Assembly: GCA_030592025.1 (NCBI GenBank) | Contig: JAUUZX010000127.1 | Span: forward strand, 1-5,816 | Length of the DNA: 5,816 nucleotides | Direction of reading: 5' to 3' | From: a bacterium | GTDB taxonomy: Bacteria; Krumholzibacteriota; Krumholzibacteria; LZORAL124-64-63 | In this document: positions 1 to 5,816 of the stretch, piece by piece | Layout: each line of letters starts with the position of its first letter | Position numbering within the stretch: the stretch's first letter is position 1 | The notes under the pieces: model-generated | Seen by the model: the letters and a program-made list of their open reading frames with translations, nothing else | Databases searched by the model: none | What the model was told of the DNA's origin: nothing | Made by a program: the position numbers and the translations under genes

Positions 1-622
1 CTTCCTGACGGGCCATCCCCACGACATGCACCCGCACCTCATGGACGCCATCGGGCGCCTGGACAAGGTCTGCCCCTGGCTCCACGTGCCCATCCAGAGC
101 GGCAGCGACGGCATCCTGCGGCGCATGAAGCGCCTCCACACCCGGGACGAGTACTACGCCATGGTCGACCACGCCCGCCGGGTCATCCCCGACGTGAGCT
201 TCTCTTCGGACTTCATCGTGGGGTTCCCGGGGGAGACCGACGCCGACTTCGAGGATACCCTTGAGGTGATCCGGCGCGTGAAGTACGATCAGGTCTTCTC
301 GTTCAAGTACTCGGAACGACCGGGCGTGCCGGCGGCCAAACTCGCCGACGACGTGACGGTCGCCGAAAAGAAACGGCGTCTGGCCGCGCTCATGGCTGCC
401 CAGGACGAGGTCTGGGAGGCCTCCGCGCAGTCCTACGTCGGGCAGACGTGGACGGCGGTCGTCGAGGGCGAGGCCCGTCGTCCCCAGGGGGCCCTGCGCT
501 TGCGCACGGCCAACAACCGCAAGATCCTGTTGGAGAACGCGACGTTCGAGGTGGGCAGGTCCCTGGCCCTGCGCATCACCGGCGTCAGCAACACCACTTT
601 CCTGGGTGAACTCAAGGCCTGA
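1..622 (+). CDS. miaB: tRNA-2-methylthio-N6-dimethylallyladenosine synthase (MiaB), C-terminal part
   Basis: Open reading frame running in from the left edge (first full codon at base 2) to TGA at 620-622, giving 206 visible residues of a family usually about 440-470 long. MiaB is a radical-SAM, two-cluster iron-sulfur enzyme that adds a methylthio group to i6A37 of tRNAs reading UNN codons. Visible are the end of the radical-SAM barrel, with a HP-x-DM segment near base 14, PIQSGSD-x-ILRRMKR (about 89-133), FIVGFPGET (212-238) and YSERPGVPAA, followed by a C-terminal TRAM RNA-binding domain (about 434-619) ending in FLGEL. The N-terminal cluster domain and the CxxxCxxC motif lie outside the window. 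The methylthiotransferase relatives RimO and MtaB are less likely: RimO usually has a PLQH-type motif here, and the FSFKYSERPG segment and downstream mutS fit MiaB. The window cuts the gene; nothing suggests it is broken. Confidence 0.9.
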   Translation, partial: FLTGHPHDMHPHLMDAIGRLDKVCPWLHVPIQSGSDGILRRMKRLHTRDEYYAMVDHARRVIPDVSFSSDFIVGFPGETDADFEDTLEVIRRVKYDQVFSFKYSERPGVPAAKLADDVTVAEKKRRLAALMAAQDEVWEASAQSYVGQTWTAVVEGEARRPQGALRLRTANNRKILLENATFEVGRSLALRITGVSNTTFLGELKA

Positions 623-639
623 CGCCCCGGGGCGCGGCC

Positions 640-651
640 GGAGAAACGAGG
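640..651 (+). promoter_or_regulatory. Shine-Dalgarno region of lapA
   Basis: The purine-rich stretch GGAGAAACGAGG lies in the 36-base gap after miaB. Its GAGG core (648-651) is 7 bases before the GTG at 659, the right distance for ribosome binding, and this supports the GTG as the start of the small membrane protein. Confidence 0.6.
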
Positions 652-658
652 TTCGACC

Positions 659-997
659 GTGTGGGTGATCAAGGGACTGCTCTTCCTGGCGCTGCTTTTC
701 GTGCTGGTCTACTTCTTCGTGACGAACGCCGCCCAGTCCGTCGACCTTTCCGTCTTTGGACGGGACTATCTCGGCGTGTCCATCTACTGGGTCGTCGTCA
801 TCTGCTATCTCCTCGGGTTCGCCACGAGCTTCGTTCTGGCCGGCCTGCGGGAATTCCGGTTCCACCGGGAGATCGGCCAACTCAAGCGTGAGGCCAAGCG
901 CAAGGACCGCGAGATCGCCGACCTGCGCACCCTGCCCCTGAGGGACACCACCGAGGTGACGGTAGCCGCCGCTGGAGAGGACACCGCCCGTGAGTAG
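659..997 (+). CDS. lapA: LapA-family (DUF1049) inner-membrane protein
   Basis: A 112-residue protein starting at GTG 659 and ending at TAG 995-997. Two hydrophobic segments are visible, about residues 3-22 (VIKGLLFLALLFVLVYFF) and about 40-61 (VSIYWVVVICYLLGFATSFV). Between them is the FVTNAAQSVDLSVFG segment, which matches the DUF1049 pattern of an asparagine followed by V-x-L-x-F. After the second helix comes a charged, coiled-coil-like stretch (about 62-93, REFRFHREIGQLKREAKRKD) expected to face the cytoplasm. In E. coli, LapA (YciS) is a small membrane partner of LapB in lipopolysaccharide assembly and control of LpxC. The next gene is a clear LapB homologue and overlaps this one by 8 bases, as expected for the lapAB pair, which strengthens an assignment that would be weak on sequence alone. 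Length is close to E. coli LapA (about 100 residues). Confidence 0.85.
   Translation: MWVIKGLLFLALLFVLVYFFVTNAAQSVDLSVFGRDYLGVSIYWVVVICYLLGFATSFVLAGLREFRFHREIGQLKREAKRKDREIADLRTLPLRDTTEVTVAAAGEDTARE
974..980 (+). promoter_or_regulatory. Shine-Dalgarno of lapB inside lapA
   Basis: GGAGAGG within the last codons of lapA, 9 bases before the GTG at 990. It is a strong match to the 16S rRNA tail and fixes the lapB start. Its position inside the upstream gene implies translational coupling. Confidence 0.7.
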
Positions 998-2162
998 TCC
1001 TCTCATCCTGGTCGGCGTCGTGGTGGTGGCCGCGGTCGCCGGGGTGCTGTGGTCCCTCTTTCGCCGCTCGGAAGGGAAGCAGGGCGACTCGGGGTACCTC
1101 CACGCCCTGGAGCACTGGCTCGCCGGCGACGAGGACGAGGCCGCTCGCCTGCTGACCGAAGTGGTGCAGGACGATCCCTCGTCCGTCGACCCCTACCTGC
1201 AACTTGGAAACCTCCTGCGTCGACGTGGCGACGCCGCCCGCGCCGCGGTGCTGCATCGGGGCCTGACCGTGCGCCCGGGCCTCACCCGCGACCAGCGCGT
1301 GACCATCGGCCTCGCCCTGGCCGAGGATCTCAACGCCCTCGAGCGCTGGGACGAGTCCGGCGAGGTCCTGGACGAACTCGTGCGCGACGCCACCGGCCGC
1401 TCCGCCTACTGGCGTGCCCGCTTCACCCACCAGGACGGCCAGGGCAACGAACCCGACGCCGCGCGCGCCCTCAAGACGGCGGCGCGTTTCTGCCCCGAAC
1501 GGGACCGGACCTGGTTCCGCGCAGCCTACACCTCCTACCAACTCGACCGCGCTCTGCGCCACGCCGGAGCCGGCGAGGCGGGGGAGGCCAAGGCCCGGCT
1601 CAAGGACGTCGCCAAGAACCCCGCCGCCACCGCCCGCATCGCCCTCGTGCGTGCCGTACTCGCTGCTGTGGAGGGCGACGCCGCACGGGCCCTGACCGTC
1701 GCTTCGGAGGAGCTGCTGGACAGCCCCCAGGAGTTGGCCGTCTTCCTCCCGCTGCTGCAGGACGTGCTCCTGGAGACCGGGCAGTTCGCCCGCACGGTGC
1801 CCATCCTTGAGCGTGCCTGCCAGTCCGAACACGCGCCGCCCCGCCTGTGGATCAACCTGGCGCTGCTTTACGAGAAGCTCGACCAGCGCGAGAAGGCGCT
1901 GCGTCTGCTGGAAGCCAAATCGGGGAACCCTGGCCTGACCCCCGACGCCGCCGCGCCCTACCTGCGACACTTGGCCCGGGAGATCCCCGACACCGACATG
2001 GGCCGGGCCTGGAATCAGTTGGCCATGCCCAAGCCGCCCAGTGTCTGGACATGTGCAGCCTGCGGCCACGTGGCCTCGGGCGTGCGTTGGTTCTGCCCGT
2101 CCTGCCGGGCTTTCGAGACCTTCCGGACCGGCGCCGCCCGGCGGGAAGGGGACCCCTCATGA
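990..2162 (+). CDS. lapB: LapB (YciM)-type TPR protein, lipopolysaccharide assembly regulator
   Basis: A 390-residue protein (E. coli LapB has 389). Residues about 4-24 form an N-terminal membrane anchor (PLILVGVVVVAAVAGVLWSL). From about residue 36 to 340 the protein is helical with TPR-like repeats; the segment QLGNLLRRRGDAARAAVLHR, followed by LTRDQR, matches the conserved second repeat of LapB. The C-terminus carries a rubredoxin-like knuckle with cysteines at 355, 358, 369 and 372 (C-x2-C-x10-C-x2-C), the same spacing as E. coli LapB, and the SCRAF segment also fits. In E. coli, LapB sits in the inner membrane facing the cytoplasm and directs FtsH to degrade LpxC, limiting lipid A synthesis. 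The start is the GTG at 990, backed by GGAGAGG. The stop overlaps the next gene by ATGA. The family call is firm; the FtsH/LpxC role is carried over from E. coli. Confidence 0.92.
   Translation: MSSPLILVGVVVVAAVAGVLWSLFRRSEGKQGDSGYLHALEHWLAGDEDEAARLLTEVVQDDPSSVDPYLQLGNLLRRRGDAARAAVLHRGLTVRPGLTRDQRVTIGLALAEDLNALERWDESGEVLDELVRDATGRSAYWRARFTHQDGQGNEPDAARALKTAARFCPERDRTWFRAAYTSYQLDRALRHAGAGEAGEAKARLKDVAKNPAATARIALVRAVLAAVEGDAARALTVASEELLDSPQELAVFLPLLQDVLLETGQFARTVPILERACQSEHAPPRLWINLALLYEKLDQREKALRLLEAKSGNPGLTPDAAAPYLRHLAREIPDTDMGRAWNQLAMPKPPSVWTCAACGHVASGVRWFCPSCRAFETFRTGAARREGDPS
2144..2151 (+). promoter_or_regulatory. Shine-Dalgarno of the SPOR gene inside lapB
   Basis: GGAAGGGG lies 7 bases before the ATG at 2159, within the last codons of lapB. 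It supports that ATG over upstream in-frame starts, which would lie deep inside lapB and would remove the signal peptide from the N-terminus. Confidence 0.65.
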
Positions 2163-3169
2163 GTCGGCGCGCCCTCGGCGGCACAGCGGTGATCGCCGTT
2201 CTCGTCATCGCGGCCGCTCTGGCCGGCGCCCAGGACCTCACCCACCTCCTGGCCGACGCCCGTTACGACGACGTCCGCACCGCCCTCGAGTCAGCCGACG
2301 AGGCACCCACCAGCGGCATCGGCCGCTTCAGCGCGGCCCGCGTCGCCACCAGGACCGCCGACGCCCTCGCCCTGCTCGCCACCGACGAACTCACCGATGA
2401 TCCGGACCTGGTCGCCGTCGTGCTCGACCGCGCGGGCATCCTGCTGGGAGCCGGACGCTACCAGGAGTCCCTGACCACCTTGCAACCGCTGCTCGACGCA
2501 CCCCCGGAATCCGGCATCGGCCAGGCCCACCTCATGGCCGGCCTCGCCCTGAGGGCCGCTGGTGACGACAAGAGCGCCGAACGCATGCTCGCCACCGTGA
2601 GACCCGGCGACCCGGCCTTCGCCGCGGCGCGCACCGCCCTCGGCGACCTGGGCCTGGCCCACGGCGACGCCCACCTGGCCCTGCGCTACTACGACGCCGC
2701 CGGTGGTGGCCGCGCCTACGCCGGGCGCTGGCGCGCCTACCGCCTCCTGGGGGAGGACGCCGACGCCGACGCCATCTTCAGCGACCTCCAGCAGGACCAC
2801 GCCGACGGGATCGCCCTCCTCGAGATCCGTCACCTGAGGGGCGCCGAAGAGGAGGCCGCCCAGGCGCGCCTGGCCGCCGTCATTACCTCTGCCGACAGCA
2901 CGACCGTCACCGCGCCTGCCGTCCCCGGTGGCCGCTACACCCTGCAGGTGGGGGCCTACCGCGACCGCCGTCTCGCCCTGGACGTGGTGCGCCGTTTCCG
3001 GACCCTCGTACCGGAGATGCGCATCGACGAGGGACGCGACGACCGGGGCCAGGCCCTGTTCAAGGTTCGCAGCGGCTATTACATGAACCCCGCCCTCGCC
3101 CGCAGCGAAGCCACCGCACTCCAACGCCGCCTCGACGTGGATGTCTTCGTGGCCGAATTGGACCGCTGA
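2159..3169 (+). CDS. Exported TPR-like protein with C-terminal SPOR domain
   Basis: A 336-residue protein starting at ATG 2159 (ATGA overlap with the lapB stop) and ending at TGA 3167-3169. The frame is open further upstream inside lapB, but this start has a good ribosome site and yields a clear signal peptide: two arginines, a hydrophobic core (residues 9-22) and a likely cleavage after AGA at residue 24, giving a mature start at Gln25. No lipobox cysteine is present, so it is probably periplasmic and soluble. Residues about 26-250 are alanine/leucine-rich helical pairs like degenerate TPRs (for example AGRYQESLTTLQPLLDAPP). Residues about 257-334 form a SPOR domain, beginning RYTLQVGAYRDRRLALDVVR and including LFKVRSGYY. 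SPOR domains bind glycan strands stripped of stem peptides at the division septum. The mature protein is inferred to act at that site, with the TPR part as a protein-binding arm. No specific named homologue is recognised. Confidence 0.82.
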   Translation: MSRRALGGTAVIAVLVIAAALAGAQDLTHLLADARYDDVRTALESADEAPTSGIGRFSAARVATRTADALALLATDELTDDPDLVAVVLDRAGILLGAGRYQESLTTLQPLLDAPPESGIGQAHLMAGLALRAAGDDKSAERMLATVRPGDPAFAAARTALGDLGLAHGDAHLALRYYDAAGGGRAYAGRWRAYRLLGEDADADAIFSDLQQDHADGIALLEIRHLRGAEEEAAQARLAAVITSADSTTVTAPAVPGGRYTLQVGAYRDRRLALDVVRRFRTLVPEMRIDEGRDDRGQALFKVRSGYYMNPALARSEATALQRRLDVDVFVAELDR

Positions 3170-3173
3170 TCCC

Positions 3174-5816
3174 GTGGCCCCTTCCAAAAAGACGACCAAC
3201 AAGAAGACGTCCAGCGACAACGCCCCCCCCAAGGTCACGCCCATGCTGGCCCAGTACCTGGAGATCAAGGCCCGTCATCCCGACGCCCTGCTGCTCTTCC
3301 GCATGGGGGACTTCTACGAGACCTTCTTCGACGACGCCCAGGTCCTGTCCGAAAAGGCCGGCGTGACCCTCACGAGCCGCGACGCCAAGAGCGACCACCC
3401 GGTGCCCCTGGCCGGTGTCCCTTACCACGCCCTCGACACCTACCTCCACCGGCTGCTGGCCGCGGGCATCACCGTCGCCATCTGCGAGCAGGTGGAGGAC
3501 CCGGCGCTGGCCAAGGGCCTGGTCAAGCGCGAGGTGGTGGAGATCATCAGCCCGGGCACCGCCACGGCGCCCGAACTCGTCGCCGCCGCCACCGGCGTCT
3601 ACTGCCTCGCCTGGGTACCCCGCGCCGAGGGACCTGATGGCTGGGCCCTCCTCGACGCCTCCACCGGCGAGTTCCGCTGCGGCCAGGAGCGCACCAGCCT
3701 CGAGAGCCTCTGCGAGCGTCATCCGGTGCGTGAGGTCGTCGTCCGGGAGGACGTGGCCGAGGAGGACCTCCAGCGCTGGCGCACGGCCCAGCCGTCGGTC
3801 GTGTTCAATCGGGTCAGTTCCTCGTGGTACCACCCGGAGTTTGCCCGCCGCACCCTGCTGGACCACTTCCAGGTGGCGAACCTCACCGCCTTCGGTCTGG
3901 AGGACGCCGACCGCGAGCCAGCCTCCACCGCCGCCGGCGCCGTGCTGCGCTACCTGGCCTCCCTCGTGCTGCGCCGCCCCGAGCAGATCACGACCCTCGG
4001 CTACGTCGCCACCGGCGACCGCCTGGTCCTCGACGAGGAGACCCTGCGCAACCTCGAGGTCTTCCGCACCTTCCGGGGAGACCGGGGGTCCGGCACCCTC
4101 GTCCACCACATCGACGGCACCGTCACGCCCATGGGACGGCGCCTTCTCGAGCAGCGCCTCGCCGCCGCCCTGACCGATCTCGAGGTTCTGGACCAGTGGC
4201 ACGGCGGGGTCGCCGCAGCCCTGAAGGATCGACCTTGGCGCGATGAACTGCGAATGATCCTGCGCCGCATCGGCGATCTGGAACGGCTTTCGGCGCGGGC
4301 GGCCACCGGTCGTCTGGGCCCTGCCGGGCTGCGCCAGTTGGGCACGGCCCTGGCCGCGGTGGACACCCTGGCCCGCGCGGCACCTTCCGGCGGCCACGAG
4401 CACCACCCGGCGGCTCGCTGGCTCAACGACCTGCCCGGCTTCGGCCCCCTCGCGGACCGCATCGCCGCCACCATCGCCGAGGACGCGTCCGCCACCACCC
4501 GCACGGCAGGTTATATTGCCGCCGGCGTCGACGAGGAACTCGACCGCTGCCGATCCATCGCCGCCGACAGCAAGGGCTTCCTCGCCGGCCTGCAGAGCCG
4601 GGAGCGCGAGGCCACGGGCATCACCACCCTGAAGGTCGGCTTCAACAAGGTTTTCGGGTACTACTTCGACGTCACCCGCAAGCACCTGGACAAGGTCCCC
4701 GAGCGTTTCGAGCAGAAACAGACCCTCGTCAGTTCGTCGCGGTTCCACACCGCCGAGCTCAAGGAGGCCGAGACGACCATCCTCGAGGCCGAGGAGCGGG
4801 CCGGTCGTCTCGAAGCCGAGCGCTTCGCCGAGATTCTGCAGACGGTGGCCGCGGAGGTGGGGGCCATCCACGAGGCCGCCGGCGCCGTGGCCCGGGTGGA
4901 CCTCATGCTGGGTTACGCCGACGTCGCCGAGGCCCACGGGTACTGCCGACCCCTTTGTGACGACGGCCTCGAGCTGTCCATCACCGGCGGTCGCCACCCG
5001 GTGGTCGAGCAGCTCCTGGACGCGGACTTCATCCCCAACGACACCGTGCTCGACGGCGAGCGCCGCCAGGTCCTGCTGCTGACGGGCCCCAACAGGGGGG
5101 GCAAGTCGACCTACCTGCGCCAGGTGGCCCTCATCGTGCTCATGGCCCAGGCCGGCGGTTTCGTTCCTGCCCGGAGCGCCCGGATCGGCGTGACGGACCG
5201 CATCTTCACGCGGGTCGGGGCCAGCGACAATCTGGCCCGGGGCGAGTCGACCTTCTACGTCGAGATGAGCGAGGCCGCCCACATCCTCCACCAGATGAGC
5301 CGCCGCTCCCTGGTCATCCTCGACGAGATAGGGCGGGGCACCTCGACCTACGACGGGCTGTCACTGGCCTGGGCCATCACGGAATTCCTGGCCGACCCCC
5401 TCGGCCCGCGGCCCCGTTCGGTCTTCGCGACCCACTACCACGAACTCACCGAACTGGAGGACCAGCTCGCCGGCCTGGTGAATCTCCAACTCGAGGTCAA
5501 GGAGTGGGAGGGACGGATCATCTTCCTCCACGCGGTCAGCGCCGGACGCAGCGACAAGAGCTACGGCATTCATGTCGCTCGCCTCGCCGGCCTCCCCGAG
5601 AGCGTGCTCCACCGCGCCGAAGCCATCCTGGCTTCCCTCACCGCCGGTGATCGCCGGGATCTGCCCGCACGGCTCCCGGCTCCTGCCGACGCGCCGCCAC
5701 CGGTCACCACGGCACCCCAGTTGAGCCTCTTCCGCGAGTCCGACCGGGACGCGCTGCAGGCCCTGCGGGAACTGGACCTCGACCGCATCAGTCCCATGGA
5801 CGCCTTCATGTGGCTC
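3174..5816 (+). CDS. mutS: DNA mismatch repair protein MutS (3' end cut by window)
   Basis: 881 residues are visible without a stop or frameshift. MutS recognises mismatches and short loops and, through ATP binding, recruits MutL. Mismatch-binding domain I carries the Phe-x-Glu motif as F47-Y48-E49 in GDFYETF, followed by CEQVEDPALAKGLVKREVVE. The connector and core domains follow (VLDEETLRNLEVFRTF, TPMGRRLLEQRL), then the clamp and its return (KVGFNKVFGYYFDVT). The ATPase has a Walker A loop (GPNRGGKST, residues 638-646, Lys644), STFYVEM (692-698), Walker B with D717-E718, GRGTSTYDG and ATHYHEL (His754). The SYGI segment (from 796) leads into the C-terminal helix-turn-helix. QLSLF at 849-853 is a sliding-clamp binding motif. 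The last visible residues (ISPMDAFMWL) match the usual C-terminal tail, so only a few codons are missing. The GTG at 3174 is 4 bases after the previous stop but has no strong ribosome site. ATG 3243 (Met24), with AAGG 8 bases upstream, is the alternative start and would remove a Lys/Thr/Ser-rich extension. Confidence 0.97.
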   Translation, partial: MAPSKKTTNKKTSSDNAPPKVTPMLAQYLEIKARHPDALLLFRMGDFYETFFDDAQVLSEKAGVTLTSRDAKSDHPVPLAGVPYHALDTYLHRLLAAGITVAICEQVEDPALAKGLVKREVVEIISPGTATAPELVAAATGVYCLAWVPRAEGPDGWALLDASTGEFRCGQERTSLESLCERHPVREVVVREDVAEEDLQRWRTAQPSVVFNRVSSSWYHPEFARRTLLDHFQVANLTAFGLEDADREPASTAAGAVLRYLASLVLRRPEQITTLGYVATGDRLVLDEETLRNLEVFRTFRGDRGSGTLVHHIDGTVTPMGRRLLEQRLAAALTDLEVLDQWHGGVAAALKDRPWRDELRMILRRIGDLERLSARAATGRLGPAGLRQLGTALAAVDTLARAAPSGGHEHHPAARWLNDLPGFGPLADRIAATIAEDASATTRTAGYIAAGVDEELDRCRSIAADSKGFLAGLQSREREATGITTLKVGFNKVFGYYFDVTRKHLDKVPERFEQKQTLVSSSRFHTAELKEAETTILEAEERAGRLEAERFAEILQTVAAEVGAIHEAAGAVARVDLMLGYADVAEAHGYCRPLCDDGLELSITGGRHPVVEQLLDADFIPNDTVLDGERRQVLLLTGPNRGGKSTYLRQVALIVLMAQAGGFVPARSARIGVTDRIFTRVGASDNLARGESTFYVEMSEAAHILHQMSRRSLVILDEIGRGTSTYDGLSLAWAITEFLADPLGPRPRSVFATHYHELTELEDQLAGLVNLQLEVKEWEGRIIFLHAVSAGRSDKSYGIHVARLAGLPESVLHRAEAILASLTAGDRRDLPARLPAPADAPPPVTTAPQLSLFRESDRDALQALRELDLDRISPMDAFMWL
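3223..3230 (+). repeat. Eight-cytosine homopolymer in the 5' end of mutS
   Basis: A run of eight C residues forms the end of the Ala codon and two Pro codons just before Lys20 of the long reading of MutS. It lies between the two candidate starts (GTG 3174 and ATG 3243), so a length change would disrupt only products begun at the GTG. Runs of this length occur by chance in GC-rich genes, and nothing else marks it as a contingency locus. Confidence 0.4.

Noticed and set aside
623..634. CGCCCCGGGGCG perfect palindrome just after the miaB stop, considered as a terminator or operator
   Set aside because: With a minimal loop the stem would be only 4 base pairs, there is no T-tract after it, and the lapA ribosome site follows at once. 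A GC-only palindrome of 12 bases is unremarkable in this base composition.
623..658. Promoter for lapA in the miaB-lapA gap
   Set aside because: The 36-base gap is GC-rich and shows no -35/-10-like pair; only a ribosome site can be supported. A promoter inside miaB cannot be excluded by eye.
882..2069. A 395-codon minus-strand open frame opposite lapB
   Set aside because: Same codon-aligned antisense effect. The plus strand holds LapB with its cysteine knuckle and ribosome site, and the antisense product is low-complexity and matches nothing I recognise.
1847..2158. Upstream in-frame extension of the SPOR protein into lapB
   Set aside because: The frame is open from an ATG at 1847, but this part is an Arg/Pro/Ala-rich shadow of lapB. 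The ATG at 2159 has a good ribosome site and is followed directly by a signal peptide.
2291..3268. A 325-codon minus-strand open frame opposite the SPOR gene
   Set aside because: It is antisense and codon-aligned to a gene with a signal peptide and SPOR domain. Its own product is Gly/Val-rich without motifs.
3060..5291. A 743-codon open frame on the minus strand opposite the SPOR gene and mutS
   Set aside because: In the mutS part its codons lie exactly opposite the mutS codons, so a stop would need TTA, CTA or TCA in the sense strand, which are rare in this GC-rich codon usage. The translation is Gly/Val/Glu-rich with no recognisable domain, while the plus strand encodes an unmistakable MutS.

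Overview
The window reads as one tightly packed, entirely plus-strand gene cluster in very GC-rich DNA with strong G/C preference at third codon positions. Five genes lie head to tail: the 3' part of a tRNA methylthiotransferase (miaB type), a small two-helix membrane protein of the LapA/DUF1049 family, a LapB (YciM)-type TPR protein with a C-terminal four-cysteine rubredoxin-like knuckle, a secreted TPR-like/SPOR-domain protein, and a nearly full-length mutS that leaves the window a few codons before its expected end. No tRNA, rRNA, CRISPR array, insertion sequence or phage-like gene was seen, and no stretch of 300 bases lacks a gene.

Organism: the LapA-LapB pair belongs to bacteria with a lipopolysaccharide outer membrane, and the exported SPOR protein fits a cell with periplasmic septal peptidoglycan, so a diderm bacterium is indicated. 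The protein sequences are clearly diverged from the Escherichia coli homologues, and lapAB and a SPOR gene lie between miaB and mutS. Together with the base composition, this suggests a deep, perhaps uncultured, diderm lineage. The phylum cannot be fixed from the sequence alone.

Layout: miaB (to 622) is followed by a 36-base gap with a Shine-Dalgarno sequence and no convincing terminator. Then come lapA (659-997), lapB (990-2162, overlapping lapA by 8 bases), the SPOR gene (2159-3169, overlapping lapB by 4 bases through ATGA) and mutS (from 3174, 4 bases after the SPOR stop). Three genes (lapA, lapB, mutS) are read from GTG starts. The spacing implies one transcript with translational coupling from lapA through mutS, and probably read-through from miaB.

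How the genes relate: LapA and LapB form the inner-membrane module that, in the known systems, sets LpxC levels and so lipopolysaccharide synthesis. The SPOR protein probably acts at the division septum in the periplasm. MiaB and MutS are housekeeping functions (tRNA modification and mismatch repair) that are close neighbours in many other bacteria. The insertion of an envelope module between them is the main contextual novelty. The main sequence oddity is in MutS, whose Walker A loop reads GPNRGGKST where GPNMGGKST (or GPNMAGKST) is expected. It also has unusual residues at two other conserved sites.
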